Below, piece by piece: positions 1-5,349 of a stretch of 5,501 nucleotides of DNA. The position numbers and the translations under genes were made by a program. The number at the start of each line of letters is the position of its first letter. Positions within the stretch are counted from its first letter, which is position 1. Origin of the DNA: Thermococci archaeon (lineage in GTDB: Archaea; Methanobacteriota_B; Thermococci; Methanofastidiosales; B48-G16); assembly GCA_003660605.1 (NCBI GenBank), contig QMUN01000068.1, positions 1 to 5,501 of the forward strand. Direction: 5' to 3'. The notes under the pieces are model-generated. The model was not told the origin of the DNA. It saw only the letters and a list, made by a program, of their open reading frames with translations, and made no database searches.

Positions 1-446
1 ACAGATGGGGTCTTCGTAATGGTGACAGCTCCAGGCTGAACAGAAAGGTAAATCGATCCCGAAGAAGAGCCGCCATCATGTGTGACATTCACTAATATCT
101 GACCTGATACTGCTGTGCATGTAACTTCCAAGGTAATTGTTGTGTTCCACGTTTCTAAGGGGTCCAGAGTACCGATACTCCATGTGATCTGCTGTCCAAC
201 AACACTTCCTCCTCCAGAGTCTATGATACTGAACCCATCTGGTATGGTAGCTACCGCCACAACGTTTGTGGCAGTTTCAGTTGTAGACGGATTCTGTATA
301 CTAATGTCATAATCATACTGTACACACATCTCCACGCTTGTAGTACCACTTACATTCACAGTTAATACAGGCTGTGAACTCACGTTATTCAACAGTAAAA
401 CACCAACAAGAAGCAATACAACAACCGCACTAATTACTCTCTTCAT
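1..446 (-). CDS. Secreted DUF11-repeat surface protein, N-terminal part (runs off left edge)
   Basis: The minus strand is open from ATG 446-444 to the window edge, giving 148 codons and no stop. Residues 2-24 form a signal peptide: Lys-Arg, then a hydrophobic core (VISAVVVLLLVGVLLL), then a polar NNVSSQ region where cleavage is likely. Residues about 27-138 match the DUF11 / conserved-repeat beta-sandwich pattern: the YDISIQNPS strand, IPDGFSII, TWSIGTLDP and the TWNTTITLEV strand. Such domains occur in tandem in archaeal and bacterial cell-surface proteins. Four N-glycosylation sequons (Asn 21, 31, 101, 120) fit an exported archaeal glycoprotein; Cys41 and Cys110 could form a disulfide. AAGGAG nine bases upstream favours this start. 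An in-frame ATG at 464-462 would add MKEKKS and is the alternative if the message is leaderless. The ligand and full length are unknown. It is divergent from the kinase gene. Confidence 0.85.
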   Translation of the reverse strand, partial: MKRVISAVVVLLLVGVLLLNNVSSQPVLTVNVSGTTSVEMCVQYDYDISIQNPSTTETATNVVAVATIPDGFSIIDSGGGSVVGQQITWSIGTLDPLETWNTTITLEVTCTAVSGQILVNVTHDGGSSSGSIYLSVQPGAVTITKTPS

Positions 447-455
447 ACTCTTTTT

Positions 456-461
456 CTCCTT
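456..461 (-). promoter_or_regulatory. Shine-Dalgarno AAGGAG for the surface protein
   Basis: On the minus strand AAGGAG (461-456) lies nine bases before ATG 446-444. It is the main argument for that start rather than the in-frame ATG at 464, which has no such site in front of it. Confidence 0.6.
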
Positions 462-483
462 CATATCAAAATACTCAAACTAA

Positions 484-494
484 TAATATATAAA
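484..494 (-). promoter_or_regulatory. TATA box for the surface protein gene
   Basis: Read on the minus strand, 494-484 is TTTATATATTA, close to the archaeal TATA consensus. Transcription usually starts about 25 bases downstream of the box centre, which falls near 464-466. The transcript would therefore begin at or just before the ATG at 464 and leave only about 18-20 bases before the ATG at 446. Confidence 0.6.
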
Positions 495-526
495 GCTAAC
501 GATTCTTCTCTATATGCATTATGTTA

Positions 527-535
527 TTTTTATAT
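527..535 (+). promoter_or_regulatory. Possible distal TATA box for the kinase gene
   Basis: TTTTTATAT resembles an archaeal TATA box and would place transcription start near 557, giving a leader of about 50 bases before ATG 610. A second candidate at 558-566 is closer to the gene; sequence alone does not decide between them. Confidence 0.3.
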
Positions 536-550
536 TTCTTTATCAGGCAT

Positions 551-566
551 AGAAAAGTTTTTTATT
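551..566 (+). promoter_or_regulatory. Possible proximal BRE/TATA element for the kinase gene
   Basis: The purine-rich AGAAAAG (551-557) followed by TTTTTTATT (558-566) has the layout of an archaeal BRE plus TATA box. Initiation would fall near 588, inside the CTATA/TATAG palindrome, leaving a leader of about 22 bases that contains the AAGGG ribosome site. The match is AT-rich and could be chance. Confidence 0.35.
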
Positions 567-600
567 TGAAGTAATCCTATAGTTATAGAGTTATTTGAAG
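562..600 (+). promoter_or_regulatory. Direct repeat TTATTTGAAG flanking a palindrome (possible operator)
   Basis: TTATTTGAAG occurs exactly at 562-571 and again at 591-600. Between the copies, at 577-588, is an inverted repeat of CTATA and TATAG with two bases between the arms. The cluster covers the predicted start of transcription and the ribosome site of the kinase gene, where a repressor would act. Binding by a regulator is inference; the repeats are seen directly. Confidence 0.35.
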
Positions 601-602
601 GG
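598..602 (+). promoter_or_regulatory. Shine-Dalgarno AAGGG that sets the kinase start
   Basis: AAGGG lies seven bases before ATG 610-612. An in-frame TTG at 595-597 would start a five-residue-longer protein, but it overlaps this site and has no ribosome site of its own, so ATG 610 is preferred. Confidence 0.6.
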
Positions 603-609
603 TAAAAAA

Positions 610-2913
610 ATGCCAGAAAATAAACTGAAAGAACATGCAGAAAATCCTGAAGAAAGAACTAAGAAGTTAAAAGAGTTCAATGAAACAATTATAAATTCTT
701 TAAATGAAGGAATCTGGGTCGAAGATGAAAAAGGCTTCTGTACATATGCAAATCCAAAGGAAGCGGAGATGCTGGGCTACACTCAGGAAGAACTTATTGG
801 AAAACACTGGAGTGAAGTTGTCTATCCTTCTGAGTATGAACATATGAAAAGAGAGAGTGAAAAAAGAAGTAGAGGTATTGCATCCTCCTATGAAACACTT
901 TTAATCACCAGAAATAAAGAAAAAGTTCCCGTTATAATTTCTGCAACACCTCTGTTTAAAGAAGGTAAGTACATTGGATTAATAGGTGTTACAATAGATA
1001 TAAGAAAGCAAAAAGAGCTGGAAAAAAAACTTTCTGCAATATATAATCTCTCAAAGGAAATGGCTCTATCTCTGAACATAGATCAGATCTCAAAAATTGT
1101 ATTAAATGCAGCGGAAAAAGTCCTTAATTTTAGTAATATTGATTTATTCTTGGTGAACGAAGAAAAAAATGAACTGCATCTGAAAGAGTGCAGAGGTTTA
1201 AAAGAACCTGAGATGGATACTATAATCCCAATATCTGGGAAAAAAGGTATTACTGCTCATGTTGCAAGAACAGGAAAGTCTTTGAATATTTCAGACGTGA
1301 GAAAAGATGAAAGATATCTTTTTGGCTTGGAAGGATCCAGATCAGAGCTATGTGTCCCTATAAAGATAAAAGATAAAGTTATAGGAGTATTGGATGCTGA
1401 AAGCAAAGAACTCAATGCCTTCTCAGAAGAAGACAAGAAATTACTTGAGACCTTAGCATCTCAAACAGCAATTGCAATGGAGAATGCAAGACTTTTCAGA
1501 GAGCTTTCATCTTTAAAAGAATTCAATGAAAGTATTGTAAACTCTTTGAATGAGGGAATATGGGTCGAGGATGAAAAAGGTTTCTGTACGTATGCAAATC
1601 CTAAAATAAGGAAGATGTTAGGGTATGAAAGTCTTGTGGGAAAACACTGGAAAGAGATCATTGTTCCAGAAAAAATTAGTCGGATGGAAGAAGAAACAAA
1701 AACAAGAAGATATGGGAGAAGATCCTCATATGAAACTGTTCTCTTAACTAACAGTGGAGAGAGAATACCTGCTATAGTTTCTGCAGCCCCTTTATTTGAG
1801 GAGGGAAAGTTCATTGGTACAATGGGCGTTTTTGTAGATATAAGAGAACAAAAGAAGATAGAGGAATCACTGAAAAAATCAGAGAGGCTATATAGATCAC
1901 TTTCTGAGTTCAATAAAAAGCTTTTGGAGAATTCCCCAGTAGGAATAATGAATATAAACAAAGAAATGAAAGTCGAGTATGAAAACCCAGAGATGAGGAG
2001 AATTCTGGGGTTACCTTTCGGAAAAGAGTTGGATACAATGGGAATGGATATAAGAGAGATTCCCTTAATAAAGGAAAACGAGATATCCTCAATTTTTGAC
2101 GAGCTTAGAAAAGGAAAGGAGATATCCAAAGAAATATCCTCAATATCTGTATCTGGAGAGAGGATCTATCTTAGTTTGAAAGGAGTATCACTGTTTAAAG
2201 GCTTTAAATTTGTTGGAGCTATCGTGATCGTGAATGATATTACCGAACGAAAACGCCTCGAACAGCAAAGAGAAAAATCAAGAAAGGAAGCGGAGTTCTA
2301 TGCAGATGTTTTGGGACACGATGTGGGAAACATCAATCAGATTATCTCGGGGCATCTTTATCTTCTTGAGAATGCAAAGGACGAAGAGACGAGAAAGAAA
2401 AATGTTGAGGGTATAAAAAAAGCTATAATGAGATCTAAAAGACTTGCAGAAAATATAAAGGCTTTAAAGACAATAAAAGACAGAAAAATAGAAAAATTCG
2501 ACCTTAATAAATCTATAGAGAGATCTATAGAAAATATCAAGAGATATTCCGATAGAGTAATAGAAGTAAAACTAAATATAGACAAGAAATACTATGTCAA
2601 AGCTAACGATTTACTGGATAAAGTATTCTTCAACATCTTTGAAAATGCTATAGAGTACACGTTCCATGATCCTGTGATCATAAATGTGAGAACAGAAGAA
2701 AAAGATGGTTTTTGCAATGTACACATACACGATTACGGTATAGGCATTTCGAAAGAAAAAAGAGAAGACATTCTCAAGAATTTAGAAACATTATCAAAAA
2801 GAACGGGGATGGGATTTTATCTTATAAATAAAATTCTTGATAGATTCAATGGAAAATTCGAGATAAAGGATGCAAAGAAGGGGACAGAAATAGTTGTCAG
2901 TATTCCCGTATAG
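610..2913 (+). CDS. Soluble PAS-GAF-PAS-PAS sensor histidine kinase (767 aa)
   Basis: This is a cytoplasmic sensor kinase with no membrane segment or signal peptide. Domains in order: PAS1 at about 23-140 (GIWVEDEKGFCTYANP, MLGY, SSYE, IGLIGVTIDI); GAF at about 141-300 (SELCVPIKIKDKVIGVLDAES); PAS2 at about 305-420, a clear duplicate of PAS1; a divergent PAS3 at about 431-553 ending in DITERKRLE; then the kinase core. The phospho-acceptor is probably His570 in GHDVGN. The ATPase domain has an N-box (NIFENAIEY, 675-683), a G1 box (DYGIGI, 708-713) and a G2 box (TGMGFYL, 732-738), and ends with the usual GTEIVVSIP strand. The stretch between G1 and G2 is short and lacks a clear F-box, as often seen in archaeal kinases. 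No response regulator is encoded nearby, so partner and signal are unknown; redox, light or a small ligand are all possible for PAS/GAF modules. It is a lone gene, divergent from the surface protein. Confidence 0.93.
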   Translation: MPENKLKEHAENPEERTKKLKEFNETIINSLNEGIWVEDEKGFCTYANPKEAEMLGYTQEELIGKHWSEVVYPSEYEHMKRESEKRSRGIASSYETLLITRNKEKVPVIISATPLFKEGKYIGLIGVTIDIRKQKELEKKLSAIYNLSKEMALSLNIDQISKIVLNAAEKVLNFSNIDLFLVNEEKNELHLKECRGLKEPEMDTIIPISGKKGITAHVARTGKSLNISDVRKDERYLFGLEGSRSELCVPIKIKDKVIGVLDAESKELNAFSEEDKKLLETLASQTAIAMENARLFRELSSLKEFNESIVNSLNEGIWVEDEKGFCTYANPKIRKMLGYESLVGKHWKEIIVPEKISRMEEETKTRRYGRRSSYETVLLTNSGERIPAIVSAAPLFEEGKFIGTMGVFVDIREQKKIEESLKKSERLYRSLSEFNKKLLENSPVGIMNINKEMKVEYENPEMRRILGLPFGKELDTMGMDIREIPLIKENEISSIFDELRKGKEISKEISSISVSGERIYLSLKGVSLFKGFKFVGAIVIVNDITERKRLEQQREKSRKEAEFYADVLGHDVGNINQIISGHLYLLENAKDEETRKKNVEGIKKAIMRSKRLAENIKALKTIKDRKIEKFDLNKSIERSIENIKRYSDRVIEVKLNIDKKYYVKANDLLDKVFFNIFENAIEYTFHDPVIINVRTEEKDGFCNVHIHDYGIGISKEKREDILKNLETLSKRTGMGFYLINKILDRFNGKFEIKDAKKGTEIVVSIPV
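676..1032 (+). repeat. Intragenic duplicate, copy 1 (PAS1 of the kinase)
   Basis: This segment encodes 119 residues that align with 1522-1872, about 60% identical by eye with one two-residue gap. The offset is 846 bases (282 codons), and a GAF domain lies between the copies. A 22-residue block (694-759) is identical in both proteins. Confidence 0.85.
1522..1872 (+). repeat. Intragenic duplicate, copy 2 (PAS2 of the kinase)
   Basis: This is the second copy of the PAS unit, 117 residues, two fewer than copy 1 in the MLGY/GKHW loop. Its identical 22-residue block is encoded at 1540-1605 and differs from copy 1 at nine bases, all synonymous third positions. Confidence 0.85.
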
Positions 2914-2980
2914 TATGGGGATTATAACAGATAATGGGTAGATATATTGATGCTCTTCCAGGAGGTAAGAGTTCCAATAA

Positions 2981-2990
2981 CTTTATATTA
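2981..2990 (+). promoter_or_regulatory. TATA box for the ferredoxin-GGR-thiL operon
   Basis: CTTTATATTA is a good archaeal TATA box, preceded by A-rich bases (AATAA). Its first T of TTTATATT is 29 bases before ATG 3011, so transcription should begin at or within a few bases of the start codon. No Shine-Dalgarno site is seen in front of the ATG, which fits a leaderless message. Confidence 0.6.
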
Positions 2991-3010
2991 TGTTATGAAA
3001 ATTGATCTTT

Positions 3011-3169
3011 ATGGTAAAGATAAACAAGGACATATGTATGTTGTGCGGTGGATGCGCCAGTGTGTGCCCTTTTAATTGCATTACTGTTACTGAAAGAGAG
3101 GTTATAATTGAGAACTGCAGGGAATGTGGGACATGCGAGAAGTTCTGCCCTGTGGGGGCGATAGAATGA
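3011..3169 (+). CDS. Small 2[4Fe-4S] ferredoxin (52 aa), probable electron donor to the reductase
   Basis: The 52-residue protein has two textbook [4Fe-4S] motifs: Cys9-x2-Cys12-x2-Cys15-x3-Cys19-Pro and Cys36-x2-Cys39-x2-Cys42-x3-Cys46-Pro. This is a minimal clostridial-type ferredoxin with no extensions. A ninth cysteine, Cys23, follows the first motif. The TGA (3167-3169) overlaps the ATG of the reductase (3166-3168), so the two are translationally coupled. Established knowledge: a Methanosarcina geranylgeranyl reductase needs a ferredoxin encoded beside it for full saturation of archaeal lipids in a heterologous host. By inference this gene does the same job here, though it could serve other redox enzymes too. 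ATG 3011 is chosen because the TATA box lies 29 bases upstream and the upstream in-frame ATG at 2990 is followed by a stop. Confidence 0.9.
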   Translation: MVKINKDICMLCGGCASVCPFNCITVTEREVIIENCRECGTCEKFCPVGAIE

Positions 3170-4332
3170 AAAAAGATCTCATAGTTATTGGTGCAGGACC
3201 TGCAGGGAGTATGGCTGCGATCAATAGTAAATGTGATACCGTTCTTATAGATCAGCGGGCAGAGATAGGGGTACCAAAGCAGTGTGCGGAGGGAGTTTCA
3301 GAGAGCCTTTTCAAAAAAATTGGTATAAAACCAAAAAAAGAATGGATATCGAAGAAAATAAAATATACATCTCTTATATCTCCTTCAGGAATTGAGATAA
3401 AGTTAGATGATAAAAGAGTGAAAAAAGCAAAGTTTGGATTTGTTCTCAACAGAAAAAATTTTGATAAGGGTTTAGCAGAAATAGCTGCGAATAACGGAAC
3501 GGAGTTAATGCCGAAAACTAGATTCATAAAAGCAGAAAGAACTGAAAATGGCGTAAAGATCTATGCTAAAAGATTCAATGAAACGATAGAGATAGAAGGA
3601 AGGATACTCATCGCATGCGATGGGGTACAGTCAAAAGTTGCCAAATCTTTTGGATTGAACACAACGCTGCCCTTAAGATATATAGAATCATGTTACCAGT
3701 ATGAGATGACGAATATAGAAATAGAGCCAGCAGTTGAGCTTTATTTCGGCAGAGTCTATGCCCCCGGAGGGTACGTTTGGATATTTCCAAAGGGAGAGAA
3801 CTCTGCTAATGTGGGGATAGGAATAGTTCCTTCACTCACAGAAAAAAGGGCTAAGGATTATTTAGACGATTTTTTAAAGAGAGAGAGATTAAAAGGTGGA
3901 AAAATTGTGGAGATAAACGCAGGAGCTGTTCCTATTTCAACTCCCCTTGAAAAAACTTACGCGGACAACTTAATGATTTGCGGCGATGCAGCGAGAATGG
4001 TAAATCCTCTTACAGGTGGCGGAATACATACCGCATGTATCTCAGGATCGATAGCTGGAAAGATTGCAACAAAAGCCATAGAAAAAGAAGATTACTCAGA
4101 GAAGTTTTTAAGTGAGTATCAGAAATTATGGAAAAACGAGTTCGGAAAAGAGCTTGAGTATTATGGAAAGGCTCAGGAAGTACTTATAAAGCTTACAGAT
4201 GCAGAACTGGATAAGATAGCGGAATCTTTACAGGAAATAAAATTAGAAAGTATTTCAACGATGGAAATTCTTAAAGCTATAGTAAAGATGAATCCAAAGT
4301 TACTGTGGAAATTAAAATCTCTGATTACATGA
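3166..4332 (+). CDS. Digeranylgeranylglycerophospholipid reductase (geranylgeranyl reductase family, 388 aa)
   Basis: This FAD enzyme saturates the double bonds of geranylgeranyl chains in archaeal membrane lipids, acting at the inner membrane face. Seen in sequence: an N-terminal Rossmann motif VIGAGPAGS (residues 7-15); a QCAEGV segment with Cys40, the position of a conserved cysteine in the family; the family signature PGGYVWIFP (200-208, pattern PxxYxWxFP) of the substrate pocket; and the second FAD motif, GDAARMVNPLTGGGIH, from Gly273. The length is normal for the family. ATG 3166 is chosen because it overlaps the ferredoxin stop as ATGA and begins right before the Rossmann strand. A longer start at ATG 3124 would read through the ferredoxin gene and add 14 residues unlike the family. 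The reducing power probably comes from the upstream ferredoxin. A role on other isoprenoids, such as quinone side chains, cannot be excluded. Confidence 0.93.
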   Translation: MKKDLIVIGAGPAGSMAAINSKCDTVLIDQRAEIGVPKQCAEGVSESLFKKIGIKPKKEWISKKIKYTSLISPSGIEIKLDDKRVKKAKFGFVLNRKNFDKGLAEIAANNGTELMPKTRFIKAERTENGVKIYAKRFNETIEIEGRILIACDGVQSKVAKSFGLNTTLPLRYIESCYQYEMTNIEIEPAVELYFGRVYAPGGYVWIFPKGENSANVGIGIVPSLTEKRAKDYLDDFLKRERLKGGKIVEINAGAVPISTPLEKTYADNLMICGDAARMVNPLTGGGIHTACISGSIAGKIATKAIEKEDYSEKFLSEYQKLWKNEFGKELEYYGKAQEVLIKLTDAELDKIAESLQEIKLESISTMEILKAIVKMNPKLLWKLKSLIT

Positions 4333-5180
4333 AAGAAACAGATATAATAAATTACATAAAAAAATTTGGTATTGAAGATGAAGATGCTGCATACATCAAA
4401 AATGATGAGTACCTATGCTTTACCACAGACGCACTCGTCTTCTCTACAGATGTGCCAGAAGAGATGGATCTGAAAACGGTGGGGAGAAAAAGTGTTCTGA
4501 TGAATCTTTCAGATCTCGCAGCTATGGGATGCAAGCCTCTCTTATTTTTATGCTCTTTAAATCTTCCAAGAGACTTTTCAGATATAAAAAAAGTTATTGA
4601 TGGTATTCACTCTGCATGCAAAGAGTATAACATGAAATATGCTGGAGGAGATGTAAATGAGGGAGAACTCAGTATTTCAGGTTTTGCAGTGGGAAAATCA
4701 AAAAGAATTTTGAGAAGAAATGCTGCCAAGGAAGATGATCTTGTCTGCATTACAGGAGATCTGGGAAGGGTTTATTGTTACTTTAAAGAAGCAAAGAGGG
4801 ATATTTTTAAAGAGAAGGTCTTTAATCCCGTACCGAGAATAAAGGAAGGACAGATATTGAGCAGTTACGCAAATGCATGTATAGACGTAAGTGATGGTGC
4901 ATCAAAAGAGTTAAATCTCATCTCGGAACTCAGCAATGTAAAAATAGAGCTTGAAACCCTTCCAATACATCCCTCTGTTATAGAAATATCGAAGGAAAAA
5001 GCCTTTGATTATGCTCTGAATTCTGGAGAAGAGTTTGAGCTTATTTTTACAATTCCAAAAAAATACAAAAATGTCATAGAAAAAGTTAATGCTACAGTCG
5101 TTGGAAGAGTTAAATCGGGAGAAGGCGTATTTTACAAAGGAAAAAAAATCGAAAAGAAAGGATGGGAACATTTTGGTTGA
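4329..5180 (+). CDS. thiL: Thiamine-monophosphate kinase (283 aa)
   Basis: This enzyme phosphorylates thiamine monophosphate with ATP to give thiamine diphosphate, the last step of cofactor synthesis, in the cytoplasm. It belongs to the PurM/AIR-synthase ATP-binding fold. Motifs in order: DEDAAYI (17-23), FTTDALV (31-37), MNLSDLAAMG (58-67), GGDVNEG (106-112), TGDLG (142-146), IDVSDG (185-190) and GEEFELIFT (233-241), which match the Mg/nucleotide and substrate segments of ThiL rather than HypE or SelD. At 283 residues it is slightly shorter than typical, with a compact segment after TGDLG. ATG 4329 overlaps the reductase stop (ATGA) and is preferred to an in-frame GTG at 4305, which would overlap by 28 bases. 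No strong ribosome site is visible, so translation probably relies on coupling to the reductase. No direct link between thiamine and lipid saturation is known to me. Confidence 0.9.
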   Translation: MKETDIINYIKKFGIEDEDAAYIKNDEYLCFTTDALVFSTDVPEEMDLKTVGRKSVLMNLSDLAAMGCKPLLFLCSLNLPRDFSDIKKVIDGIHSACKEYNMKYAGGDVNEGELSISGFAVGKSKRILRRNAAKEDDLVCITGDLGRVYCYFKEAKRDIFKEKVFNPVPRIKEGQILSSYANACIDVSDGASKELNLISELSNVKIELETLPIHPSVIEISKEKAFDYALNSGEEFELIFTIPKKYKNVIEKVNATVVGRVKSGEGVFYKGKKIEKKGWEHFG

Positions 5181-5211
5181 AATTGGGTACAGGAAATAAA
5201 GGATAAAAGAA

Positions 5212-5226
5212 GTTGCCGAAGGCAAC
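5212..5226 (+). other. Hairpin 1 downstream of thiL
   Basis: GTTGCC and GGCAAC form a perfect six-pair stem closing a GAA triloop, about 30 bases after the thiL stop. It begins a stretch (5212-5314) at roughly 45% G+C that stands out from its AT-rich surroundings. No T-run follows, so it does not look like a simple terminator. Confidence 0.55.
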
Positions 5227-5241
5227 AAAGCCCTCTTAATC

Positions 5242-5263
5242 GCTGTTGTGCGAGTGCAATAGC
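5242..5263 (+). other. Hairpin 2 downstream of thiL, with G-U pairs
   Basis: The arms GCTGTTGTG (5242-5250) and TGCAATAGC (5255-5263) pair as nine consecutive pairs, three of them G-U wobbles (5245/5260, 5249/5256, 5250/5255), around a CGAG loop. The wobbles pair only in plus-strand RNA; on the minus strand they would be A-C mismatches. This suggests the RNA is read on the plus strand. A shorter alternative stem, GTGC-AATA-GCAC (5254-5265), competes with it. Confidence 0.4.
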
Positions 5264-5265
5264 AC

Positions 5266-5288
5266 CAAAATTTCTGAAAGAAATTTTG
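5266..5288 (+). other. Hairpin 3 downstream of thiL
   Basis: CAAAATTTC (5266-5274) and GAAATTTTG (5280-5288) form a perfect nine-pair stem with a TGAAA loop. It could help end the thiL message or protect its 3' end. The following bases (AGTTTACG) do not form the T-run usual for archaeal termination. Confidence 0.55.
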
Positions 5289-5318
5289 AGTTTACGAAGC
5301 TCCGCCGAAATGGTATAA

Positions 5319-5326
5319 TTTAAATA
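5319..5326 (+). promoter_or_regulatory. TATA box for the radical SAM gene
   Basis: TTTAAATA starts 31 bases before ATG 5350, so transcription should begin at or just before the start codon. No Shine-Dalgarno site precedes the ATG, which fits a leaderless message. The box lies largely inside the left arm of an inverted repeat (5321-5340). Confidence 0.5.
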
Positions 5327-5340
5327 AGTCTGCTTATTTA
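5321..5340. repeat. Perfect 8-bp inverted repeat over the radical SAM promoter
   Basis: TAAATAAG (5321-5328) and CTTATTTA (5333-5340) are perfect inverted copies separated by TCTG. The left arm overlaps the TATA box and the right arm ends nine bases before the ATG. It could be an operator that blocks TBP or polymerase, or the T-rich right arm could help end transcription from thiL. Both roles are inference. Confidence 0.5.
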
Positions 5341-5349
5341 TTCTTAGTT

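Noticed and set aside
115..312. A plus-strand 65-codon frame inside the surface-protein gene
   Set aside because: The opposite strand encodes a clear signal peptide and DUF11 domain, so this is its shadow.
1461..2129. A 222-codon open frame on the minus strand opposite the kinase
   Set aside because: It lies wholly antisense to well-supported PAS2/PAS3 coding sequence. Its Ser/Phe/Ile-rich product is what reversed Lys/Glu-rich AT-biased codons give, and no domain is recognisable.
2914..2980. A terminator after the kinase gene
   Set aside because: I see no T-run or strong hairpin between the kinase stop and the ferredoxin TATA box.
2950..3075. A 41-codon frame starting at ATG 2950
   Set aside because: It runs across the TATA box and out of frame through the ferredoxin, and encodes nothing recognisable.
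3124..3165. A longer N-terminus for the geranylgeranyl reductase starting at ATG 3124
   Set aside because: It would overlap the second cluster motif of the ferredoxin by 46 bases and add residues with no counterpart in the family; ATG 3166 gives the classic ATGA overlap.
4911..5228. A 105-codon open frame on the minus strand opposite the thiL 3' part
   Set aside because: It is antisense to conserved thiL motifs and rich in Phe/Tyr/Ser, as expected from a shadow frame; it has no recognisable family.
5212..5314. A tRNA, C/D-box or H/ACA RNA gene
   Set aside because: There is no T-loop or acceptor pairing, no paired C and D boxes (a lone CTGA at 5274-5277 only), and no convincing ACA plus kink-turn, so no known class can be named.
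5291..5319. A bacterial-looking promoter, TTTACG, 17 bases, TATAAT
   Set aside because: The spacing is right for a sigma-70 promoter, but the gene content is archaeal and a TATA box with normal archaeal spacing lies right beside it; judged a coincidence of AT-rich sequence.
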